Assembly (NCBI GenBank): GCA_037903475.1
Contig: JBAJFG010000057.1
Location: 62,001 to 126,000 of the forward strand
DNA: 64,000 nucleotides
Direction: 5' to 3'
Origin: Ancylostoma caninum
Lineage: Eukaryota; Nematoda; Chromadorea; Rhabditida; Ancylostomatidae
Shown here piece after piece: positions 14,101-26,100 of this stretch; the stretch's first letter is position 1; the number at the start of each line of letters is the position of its first letter. The notes under the pieces were generated by a model. The model did no database searches and was not told where the DNA came from. It worked only from the letters and a program-made list of their open reading frames with translations. A program made the translations under genes and the position numbers.

Positions 14101-17100
14101 TAAGATTACAGTGAATGTGTCGAACCCCATGTTAAAGATGGGTAAATTTGGTAGCGTCAACATGTTCACCCTGGGTAATATCGATGACGCATATGTCCCA
14201 TGATTCCTTTTCGCGAGTCTGTAAGCTTCCGATCAGGGTATTCCGATAGAAAAATGTCTATCTATTGTTGTGCTTGTATCGAATGCGACTGAAAAGCATT
14301 TGTTATTCTGCGGGACATGTTTTCCCATTGTATATGTTGCTTTGCCCGTAAAGGACATTTTGTATGCATGCTAGTTCCCGATATTGAAAGAAAGGACGAA
14401 GCGACAACGTGTTTTTGTGCTTTCTTGCCGATCTTTTCGGAGGTGTCGCGATTTTTCCACCTAAATTTTCTCGATACAGTGTCACTTTAAGGAGTACTTC
14501 GAAATACCCCGTTGCTTTCTTTAAATTTCATCTTTAAAGTAACTGTTTTTGAAAAATCTTCTAGAAAATTTGTTTCAATCCATGTTTTCATAACTTTTCT
14601 ATTCTATTCTAACCTCGTAACCGTTGTTTTACTCATTTTAATCCTCTTTATGTCTTATTCGCCTTTGTACATAGCTGGAGCTGATCCTTTACCGTTGATG
14701 TTCATAACCATGGGCCGCATGCATCACCGAGATTACTCAGGGTAAAACGTGTTAGCACATCCCAAATTTACCCATACTCCACACAGACGTCAACACCTTT
14801 ATTTACTATTGAGTGGTACATTCAGAGCCAGGGTTAACTCTTCACGGACACGGTTACCTAGTCGGGACATCCTGAATTTCGCGGTTACTTTTACTTAGTT
14901 CCACTTAATCTTCACCAGAAAGAAGAAAATCAAACCGGAATCCCGTTTTCTTATTTCGACTGGTATTTAGTCGACGCCACTCATATCAGTCTACGGCTCA
15001 TCAGCCATCGTGCAGTAAACAGTATTAACTAGTCGCACGTCGTGACTTTTCTGTCACCAAAGCTCGCAACTGAGTCGATGTCCATCTCCCTGACTTTTCA
15101 TTTCTTTTTTCCTGACCACCAATCCTATCAGGTGATCGATCATTCGTGTCTCTGTTGTCCCACTTACCCCTAATTTATTCTTAACCTTCCCCTCGTCCAG
15201 TTTCCTTTGTTTTTCCTCGAATTTTTTTTCGAACTGCTTCTTCGTTCAGACTAACTTCTCAAGCCCCTCTAGCAGTACCTGTACGGTACTACTGACTTCT
15301 ATCCAATACAAGCAAAGCACGAGCTGCTGTCAAAGTGTGGTGTGGACGTCCGCGGCGAGGAGCGGCGGGGGCGTGGATGGTGCGAGTGAGTTCGCTGGCT
15401 CGCGCGCGGCTTGCTGCCGCAGCCGCCAACATGGAAGGCTACTCGCATTCCAACTATTCCAGTGACGACAAGGAGGAGCGAAATGTGCTCATAGGTAAAT
15501 CGCTTCTCTATTCATTGTCTTTTTATGGATCTTCATGAATTTCCTGGTTTCTGCTGAGGTTCTTACAGTTTCATTTGAGTCATTCTAGTTTTGAAGTCTC
15601 AGCGACTTCACTTCGATCTAATTCTGCATTTTAAATGCTTGTTCACTTTCTAACATACAGGATGTGGTAATGTAATGTAAACTAATGCAACCTGAACTAA
15701 GTTATGGTAATTTAGTGTTACCTATAACAGTTCAGGCTGTAACAGCTCTGCTCTATCACTTTAAGCTCAATTTAGGAGTATTTCCATGTTCTTGGCAATA
15801 TCCACATGTTGTGTCTTCTTTATCCCTTTCACTGGTTGTTTTTGGGTTATCTTTAGCCTTCCAGTACGACATTCTAACACTTCGCCGTGAACTCATTCAG
15901 TTCTCGGACACTAACGCTGAACCGGTCCTCTGGCAGTCCTTCATTCAAGGGTTTTCGTGAAGTTCCGAGTTTCTTTTGGAATGGTTCTAGTTCTTTTTCC
16001 TCCTTTTTTCTCCATTCTTCAGCTTACCGAATTCTGTCTTTGTTCTTGTTCCGGATCCTCCAATTTTTGCTTTTTTTCCGGAAAATCTGCGATTATTTAC
16101 TGATACACAGACTGGTAGATCCTAAACTCTGCGTTATCACTCGCGATTCCAGGAAATATGTTCAGAAAAGTGCAAAGATTCCAAAATTAGAAAAATAAGG
16201 AAGAATCCTGCGAATCTTACCTTACCTTTTACTTGGAATTTGACTACTTCTATTTGCGTCTTCATTTCTAATTCTTTCTTCGACTTTTCTGCTTTCTACT
16301 CCTTATCTTTTGGGCTGAAGAGCGTCTTAGCAATCGTAGATCCACCACTTAGTGTAGAGCCCACCTTGGTGGTCAGGTCAACCGGCTATTTATTGATTTT
16401 CGCGAGCACCGCCAGAGCCATTGCCCTTGGATTTCGGGGATTTCGGTGGCATTGTTTTCGTCGGTTTATTATAGATTATTTAGCCATTGATTTTGGTACG
16501 GGGTGCAAGAGTCCTTCTTCTGAAGCAGGTCAACGAAAAATTTAACACACTCTGCTACTTGTTTTGAACTTTTAATGTTTTTTTTTCACTTTAATTCTTC
16601 AAGGGAGGGAGGGGGGGGGGGGTTCAATCCATCAGCTTACTGTCACGTCAGTAGCAAAGAAATAAGAGTAGAAGAACTTTAGAGAGTGCAGTGGAAAAAC
16701 GGAGTATGGTGAATGAGCTCTAGTTCGAGGCTATCTCCTTATGTGGAACCTAGGCTAAAGGGTTGAGTTTCCCGGATACCTTATTTGTAGTAGAAAGAAC
16801 AACTCAATGTCTGCGCAGAAATCCACTAATTTCTAGAAATAAGATTCAAAATCCTCTAGAACGAGGAGTTAAAAGACGGAAATGGGCGAGAAGCGTAAAA
16901 CGCACATCGGAAAACTTCATGTATCTCTGATCCTGTCAGTTTCGTCCTCTTCTTAGTTCAGATATTCCATCTCCAATTTGGTGTTTTCTTTCCTAAACCA
17001 CTTCTTTTCTTTCCTTTCTACATTTTATTCATTTTTCCTTTGAAATTACCCAATTTGATTGAATTACCAAGTTGTATAGCCATCATTCTTCTTATTGTTA

Positions 17101-20100
17101 GTTGCAAGCCCAATAAGGCTTCGCTCGTTCTGTTCCTTGTCCTCACCGTGCTTCACGTGCTTCGTCATCGCATTCGATTGCATGGCGGTTACGTGCATGG
17201 CCTGCGGACAGCAGTTTCCTTCCAGCGGGCAAGATGCCATTTTGGATGAGGAGGAAATTATCCCAGCATTCCCATTTGTAACCCTTCTTTTTGTTGACAT
17301 TTCCCAACCAGTTCCCACATTCCGCATGGTAATCTTTGTTTTGGAATTTTCCCTACTCTAAACAACGACTACATTACTCTGAATGACTCCCAGAGCTCGT
17401 ACAGCCCCTGAAAACCTTAATGGAGCGGCAATGCAAACCAGCCGCGCTCGTTTTGTGTTTTTCATTATCGGCGGGGTTCAGTATTATTAATGGATTCTCT
17501 CTGCTGGAGTCCTGTATGTAGTGGCAGCGACCAGGAATTGTCTGCTGGCGAAGCAGTCTCTGGCGGATGATCGATTTGCTGATTTGTTGTCCATACTGAG
17601 ATATGCGGCTGGAGATATCCAGACAGTGAGTATACTAAGAACGGAATGGGGCGTTCGTTATATTCAAGTTCGAAGAACTATTTCGAATATGTCTAGAATT
17701 CGAATTTTCAAACATGAGGCAGCATTACTACCCTAAAAGGAGGATAAAGTACGTTTCACCATGGATGATAGTTGGGAAGACAGCAAAAGGAAAAAGGGCG
17801 CAGGAAAGTGTGCAGCAATTGGAGAGGAACGTCAGAAAAGCAGGCTACCCCACGGGTACTCAACTATTGTCATTTGAAATAGACTATAGTAAGGGCTGCA
17901 GGGCTTTCTCTTTTTTGAATGCTCGAGTTTTTTTTTGAGTCAGTTCCTATCTAATAAATGAAATATTTGGTGCTAACTAGGAGTAAACACCATTCAGCTT
18001 CAGAAACCCGGATAAATGCGTTTGGCAGTGTTAGGGAAATTGGTGAAGATAAAACTTACTGCTCAATGTTTGTTTCGTATAATCGTTATTCGCCACCTTT
18101 TCACTACAAACATGTTGCTCCTAGGCCCCTTGTTGAAAATTTCACTGGAAATCAAAATTCGATGGATCTAACGTCTACTTTTTCAAGCTAGCCTCCTGTT
18201 GTAGAATATCTCTACAAGAACTTGTTCTAAAGAAGGGAAATGTTACCCAAGAAAAGGGACGGGGTCTATGTAGGGATTTAATTAAGATTTATGGTAGGAT
18301 TCAAAGTGTATATAGATTTGCCAATTTAAATTGAATGGGAATGAGCCGGCAGTCTTACTTATTGTGGTTATGGAAAAGATACATATCGATTGCCACTTGG
18401 GCTGTTGTAGGTCGCTTTTCACCAGTTCTCAGTGTCTGAGAGATCTGGAGATATACACAATTATTTTCACTTACAGCTACTTAGTTGAGTAAGAATTTTC
18501 TAGATTTATCCAGGCTACTCTGAACAGAAGTCAAGTTGAAATGTAGGGTAATATTTTTTTGTATAATTGATTTTCAGGAAGGTGAGCATAGGATGTGAGA
18601 GATCGTGGGCTTTCAAAAAAAAATGCAGTATTACCCAAGCTCCTAGTCCATATTTGATAGTAAAAGAGATTTTGAATTTTTGGAAATTGATTTTGTACCA
18701 TTGGTAATTTTCGATGTGATGTCCTGGTTATATTTTCCCGAGGAAGATTCAGAGTAGTAAAAATTCATCGTCAGCTTTGTCATCGCTCTCACGGTTTAGT
18801 TGTTTTTGCAATGTATTGCCATTTTGAAGAGAGTTATGCTAGACATCTGATTATTCCGTACCGCGCAATTGATCAAAAATAACATGCACACACGGTAGGG
18901 GCATTTGCATTATAATTTTGAATCTTCCCCGATTTTCGAGTTGTTTACAATATAATAAGCTGCAAATGCCAAATTTAATCTAAAGATAGTTAATGTCTCG
19001 GAGATATTATTTGTTTCATCATGGTTAATGTTCATCGGTTGTTTGTTTATTTATTTATTTTCTTGATACACGGTGTACATATCAAAAAACCAATAAAACG
19101 CCTAAAAAGAAAGTGACGGAGGATCTTCACTGGGGCTTCTGTCACAGTAAAGTTATTGTTCATTCTAGGGACAGAAAGTGAGGCACTGAGGAAAAAAATG
19201 ATTGTTCTTAGCTTCTTTCTCACCAATTCATGTGTTACTGTTGTTTACACTTCTGATTACCACTTTGTGTGCGTGAAGTAAATAAATAAAAATATATTCA
19301 TTTCTGCATTGCATCATGGGAGAAAACGGGAAGTTTTCAATGCCCCCATTCATGGTTGCTTCTGAATAAATTTTAGGCCTCTCGCTCACCCAGAATGGGC
19401 GAGTTTGGCGAACAAAACGTAATTTATACCGTGTGATTTGAATTTCGGCGTGATAGCTGGACGAGTTCCCACAAACGGGTGGAAAAACGACCATTTCCCC
19501 TCGTTATGCAATACACCCGTAAATTTCGTGAGGATCAGATCCTGGAACCGGCACAGGTGTATGGATACCGAGGCCGAATTCCGGCGTGGCCGTGGCCAGC
19601 CACATTTGGCCAGCCAAAAGTCGGAGGAAGATGCTGATTTCAGCAGGAAAACGGCAATATCGTGCAAAAAGACATTCATACTCGTGCTCAGCGCCTCAAA
19701 CAACCGGCTATCTGAAGCTTCGGAGAGTTCTGCAAGATACGATACCTACCGTACACCTACTATAATCCTACTAAAATGGGGTTATTGTACGAATTGGATG
19801 CGATTTCAGTGCACAGCACCTAAATTAACCACTCTATGCGAAATTTCAGCAAAATTTCCCTGAAGATTCTGGCCACATTTGGCCACCTTTCAAAACGCAG
19901 CCAAATGTGGCCGCTTTCGTGGCCATTAATGGTTGGCTACATGGTGCCGGAATTATGTGCGTTTTCCACCACTCACCGTAATTTCCCCTCAACGGGGGTA
20001 TGATACAAAATAAATGCAATATTTGTGTTCAACACATCGAATAACCTCTACATGCGGAATTCGGTGAGATCCCTCATCAACAGTGTATATGTCAGTGGCC

Positions 20101-23100
20101 AAATCTGACCGGCCAATGGTCGCTGGCCGCGGCCACGCCGGAATTCGGCCTCCGGAGGGGTGCTGCATATATCGCAGACTGACGAAAAAAAAAGTGAAGT
20201 GTTATACCTGGGCACCAGTGCCGCCTCCACCCCCACCTCCCTCCCGAGAATGGGTCGGCAAATTTTTGAAACTACTTCACAATACATATAAGAATCTCGT
20301 ATTAGTTTATTTTTATTATTATTTTTAGATATTTTTTTATTAATTTTTCATTATTGTAATTAAGGTTTGTATTAATTCTATTTTCCGTCTGGGTCCCCAA
20401 AACGGCGGAGACCTCACTTTTTTTCCACGCCCCCCCCCCCCTCCCGCCCACTTTCTACGTCCGCCGCTGCTGGGCACGGATGCGTCATTCTAGAAATAGG
20501 TAATTTCATGCCCGTGGATATGATTACCCATTAGTAGCAGCTGGGCATAGGTAACGTCAAGCATGGGTAAATGTGTTGACGAGTATCGGGTAAAGGGCAC
20601 GTTGACACATTCACCATGGGTAATCCCACGGATACATGCGGGCACTGAAATGAGCGACGGGAGGGGGGGGGTCGATCTCTCCGACTGGCCAGTTGAAAAA
20701 AATTAACCAATCACAAAGCGAGGCTGCATCGCGCTTTCCATTTCTGGCGATCCACAATTCAGTTATTTTTTCTTGGTCCACACATCTATTCAATACATTA
20801 CTAATTTCCATTTCTTTTCAACTTATAGTAAGTAGAATTTAAAATGCTATCCTGGTAAAATGAACTAAGTACACGGTTCATTTTTCCGTACACATTTTGA
20901 CCTACATATGGGATAATTTCAATGAAAAAGTCTCTCAGCAATCTCTAACATTTAGGGAGTTCGGAAGTCATTTCTACATTTTCCTCACATTTTAGGAACT
21001 CCATTATCGTCGAATGCTCGATTGGCTGGTGCATCGCTGACGTCGCTAACGGATGCCACCAGGTTTGTTCCTTTCCCGAGGATTCTATCCATGACTACTC
21101 GAACCCTCATTCCTTGCCCTGACATCGCTAGCCACGAGAATACTCGCCCTTATTTCGCATACATTTCGCACTTTTTCTGATCTTTGACTAGCTGCATTCA
21201 CACAATAGAGATGTGATTGTCAAATATTTGCCTGAGAGTTGTCCCCTGTTTGTTGTTTGACAAAAACGGTGACGTTAGGGTGTCGGGTACTTTCTGGCTG
21301 ATGCCAGCCAGATAGGACCTGCCGTAACGAGGTGGGTGGTGGGCAATTTTCGGACTAGTAGTCTGACGATGAGCGGTCGTTGGGGCACGCGCACTGCTCG
21401 TATTGCTAAGAATTGGTGAGTTTTTCTGGAAAAATTCCTGGGTCAGATAGTCTCATGTTTCGCTCTGGGTGGATGAGGGGAACAAGGCATAATTCTACTC
21501 TCCTAGAACTCTGGTCCCTAGCATCTAATACTGTCTCAACACAGCTGTTTTGCATCTATTACATGCATTATCACCATTTCACCACCAAACCTATATTCTT
21601 TGTCTTTCTTTCACCTCGTGAAATTTGCTGATGCTGCGCAGTACAGTTGTTCTGTATAAATTATGTGCATTGTATTGTATGTATTGATCTATCAATCTAT
21701 CGCAGGAAGGTAGACAATACAGGAAGGAAGACATTGTGATTTATCCGGTAGCTTATGGATGCCGTTTCTATAGAAATCCTGGGGTTTTGAGATGGAAAAC
21801 TCGCTAAGAAATTTTCATAGACAAATTTGGTACAGGTGAACTACTGGCCAAGATTTGTATACGTTTCGGATAGAACATTCCGGAACAATTCACAGAAATG
21901 TGGCGAGATTCAAAAGCAGGTTAGAGGAAGCTTTTCTTGCAACCTAGTATCAAATTATTAGCTAAATTGTTGCCCAATGTTAGAGTTTTGTTTTCTGGTT
22001 CTAGGGGGGGGGGGGGAGGGGTGGGGCACTTTCTTTTTGGACGTAGTTCTTTTTTTAGGTAGAAAGCATGCCGTTCTTCCATTTCTGATAGAATTACCGT
22101 GAAAAAGAAAGTTCTTCATCGGACGGTTTTCTCAGCTGTACTGCCTCGTCCTCGCTCTAGTTAGTTAGTTCAAGGTGAAGGGGAAGCAGCTCTAAGAATA
22201 TGAACCTCCCTCAGTGCACTCACTTCACCATGAGAGCCGTTTTTCCAAGCCTTCTTGGCATATCCTGGATTTTCGTGCTCCTACCCGCGCTCACTCAAAT
22301 CTCCTACACCCATGGCGAAGGTTACTATGAGTGCACCTATCCATGCGAAATCATCTGCATTGCCGTTTTTCTCCAAACCCCATCGCTATGCTGCCACTAC
22401 CCTCATTTTCCATTTATGCCCAATCGATGGAGACAATGCCGGACGTTCCGACCTGTTTCTGGAGTTTTGTGCGTATTATCTTCTGTCGCGATCTTCACGC
22501 TCTAAGTAGTCACCGCATGTGTTTTTCTAGATGATGGGTTTCCTGTCTTGGTTCCATGCGACGGGTTAGAGCTTGTGCACCAGTCCGGAAACTGCAAAAG
22601 CGCCTATTTCATTATTTGAAATAATAATTTTCTGCCTTTGCAGAATTGTGCAGTTGTTTAAATATGGTAAAATAGTGCTATACCGGTGCCTCATATGGTA
22701 TAGTAGCTCCTTTGTGTCGGATAATAATGCAGACTCTTGTGAGCAATGTGACTTTCTTGGCTATCATTCCGTGATCTAACACCACTGTGATTGTTTTGGA
22801 ATTAAACTGTCCACTTAGATTTACTGTAATCTTCGGGATTATTATCCTAAGCTTCCCATACTTTTTTCTCGAGTTAGCAAAACCTGAGCCATTTTGGGAA
22901 ACACATTTGGTTATTCTGTGTTTCAATCTCCTTTTAATTTTGCTTTTTTCCTCAGAATCCTCTAATTTTCTTCAGGGTGCAATTCTCGCTGTCACAAACG
23001 CCACCAATGGCGCCGCCAGTGCAGCCATCATTTTCGCCAATTCTCCAGAGTTTCTCTAAAGAGTGAGTTTTCCCAAAGTTCTCTGCTGGATGACTAATTT

Positions 23101-26100
23101 CTCTTTTGCTTGAAGAGATAATCTTTCAAGAGGGGTAGCGTTCTGAGAACAACTGGTAGGGATGCGCTGCAATTTTCAGCTTATCTGAGGCGGTCTAGAA
23201 AGAATTTGTTGTTTCTGTGCACTTTACAACTTCATAGGAAAGTCCTTGGTTTATTCCAGCCGTGTAGTCTATTGTTTGCAACTCTGGCGAATCGTTAAAT
23301 ATTGGTCGTAATCTGTTATCACTTGCATAAGGGTACCTGATCACTCAGTGTGGCCAGCTTCGGCCCATAAGGTATTATATAATCCAAACTTCGGCCCTAT
23401 TCTGACTTATAGATCTGCTTTGCTGTCTATCGCTGACCTATCCCAGTTTCTGAATATTCTGACGGTTCTTCACTTTGTTAGCGCACTTTTTTTTCGCGCC
23501 TTCACAAACGTTTTTTTTTAGGCAGGAGGGGGGTAGAGGAATTGCTTAGGTCATAGGAGGTTCAAATTCGCTTTTTTTCTGAAGGACCATGTTCATTTTG
23601 ACTGTTCAATCCCTCTTGTTACTAATGCATTGTAAAAAGCCTCGAATTTCTATACCTTAATCAGGTGGTGTTTCATTCGGCGAAATTTATTTGAATTAGC
23701 AAGAGATATTGTAGAATATCTATGCCCTCGAATTCCGAGTTTCCAGTTTATGATTTCATGAACCTTCCTGGGAGAATCCTAAGCTTTCCGCTCATCCAGA
23801 GTGGTCCAAGTTCTCAACCAATATGGAACATATCTTGTCTTCATATGCTCAACGTGACTTGGGATCCATAACTAGGACAAGTCGTTGGGGAGTGGTATAC
23901 TCACCTGCCTAGGGAATTCTTCCCATCGAGTTGCGGTTAGATAGTAACCTTCTCGGCTACGTTTGTGAATTTCCCTATAGCAGAAGCACCATACAGGGAG
24001 TTTTCCCGCTGTAGCAGGCAGAATTCCTACCTAAAAGCTTCTGTATTTAAAATTTGGCTGTTGCTTCCTTTACTCTGATTTTTCTTCGAATATTGCTTGA
24101 TTTATTTACAGTATCCTGACTATCTTTCTTCAAAATCATTTCTTTCTTCGTTAGTGTTGTGAGGTACATACACCATGCAGAGCCAATTTCCCACTATCCT
24201 TAAGTATTCATTTGTGCATTTAAGGTAAGCAAAATAAACCTAGTTCTGTAAGAAATTCCAAGAAGAAAATGGAAAGTTTGTCCTGGAAAAGTATTGCTAT
24301 GCAGAGCGAGGAAAAGAAAGTGACACATTGTTGCTCTCAGAGAGCAAGCGTCATCCGTAACAACTAATGTTTTGAGTAACGGAGCATTCCTCATCCTATG
24401 AGTCACATTAATGGTGTGCGGAAATGCCCAGTGTGGATGTGATGTCCCACAACATCGGCCATAGTCGTCAGGGTTTTGCTGTGAGCCTTGGCACCCTCTT
24501 TCTTTCACAGTGTTTACTGTGGTTCTCACGGCTCTTGTATTCCTGGACTTTTTTCGATGTGGCTGTGTTTGTATAGCCTCTTTGTGTATTTATGAGCCCG
24601 GAACTCTACACTTTTATAAAGCTGTGTGCATTGTGCAGCGCTAAACTCAACGGGTGAGAAATTGAGAGTGAATTGTTTTGAGAACCTCTTTGCAACTACC
24701 ACCCTTGGCATTCCTAGCTGAGGGAGTTGGGAAGTGTGCATATGTATCAGATATATTCGATATCTGAGCAATAGATATCGACTGAAGGCAGCACACACGG
24801 TAATTTTGCTCTGCCAGGTTCTGCTATTTTCCTAGGTTTACCACCTAGGAAAATAGCAGAACCTGGCAGAGAAAAACGAAAACGAAAGTAGCGTTCAATT
24901 TTGTCAAACCCCACGAAAAAGGTGTTTTTCGCTGCTATCAACTTAGCTCATTTGCAAGGCATTGGCGGGTTGCCGGGCTCGAAACCAGGAGAGGTGGAAT
25001 TGAAAGCAAGTTTTAAGTATCATGGAGGAGAGTCAAGAGAGTGATGGTAGAAAAAAAACCCTGTAAACAAAAACACCCATTTATTTCATACTACAACTCA
25101 TCATAACTGATCATCCGCACAAACTTCATCTTTATATGTTGGGAATGCTGATGTCTGCCTCGGTACTACTTTCGTAGGATTGATGGACCAACTGCTTAGT
25201 ACTCAAAACTGCAAAACCCCAGACACGAAAGTTTGCATGGATCCTGCCTTTGAGTGGAGAATTGGATTATAGGGAAGGGGTAAAGCCCTGGAGAGGGGGG
25301 GGGGAGGAAAGGATACAGCGATATAGAGCTCTTCGTTTTTTTTTCAATTTCCGGAGCTTTCATGGGATTCAGTGCTCTCTTGAGAAGCAAATGAATGAAA
25401 TATATCAGCGCTGCCCATATTGCCTGTGACGGAGTAAAGAAGATCAAACATGTAGTGAGAGACTATCGAGCGAGAATGGTTGAAAAGTAGAAGGGGGGGG
25501 GGGGGAGGTGGAAGCAGAAGGTGGTGAAGTATTAGGTGGAAACTCTCCCACTCAGAATTTTATTACTGAATTTGAAATACCAAAGAGGAAGAGGTCATGT
25601 GGGTATCCCTAAAAGAGCAAGGGGGGGGGGAGTCGTCATAGTGCGATGAGTGAGGTGAAGTGTTGGGTAAGAGGTTGTCTTGGGGTCGAGTTTCTTTTTT
25701 ACCACAGTTAACTTTGATCCTGGGGACAAAAGGAATGAAATCCCGTTTCCATCGTCAGACTGTCCTGCAACAGTTCCACCGATCATGCTATTCCGTGTTT
25801 ATACTCCACAGAGTTTACACGTTCAAACAGTTCCGGGTGCCTATTGAATACAAGGAGGAAATGATGTTTTCCTTGCATTGGCGTTTTTCTTCTTAAGTCT
25901 TAAACTAAGTAATTCAATAGTTCTTTGAAGCCACATGATGAAAGGATTGTAGAAGAAGAAAAGCGCTTTCAGGAGCTATAGAGCATGTCGTGGAAAAATG
26001 GCAGTAGGGATTAAAAAATTGCAACTGAAAAAAGCGCAAGAACTCATGTTAACACCTAATATTTAGATGGGTAAAAAGACACATTTCTAATGTTACTGTA

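Noticed and set aside
19438..20328. ORFs of 141, 79 and 81 codons, two with EFRRGRGQ
   Set aside because: The motif comes from the GC-rich inverted ends of the MITE at 19569-20152.
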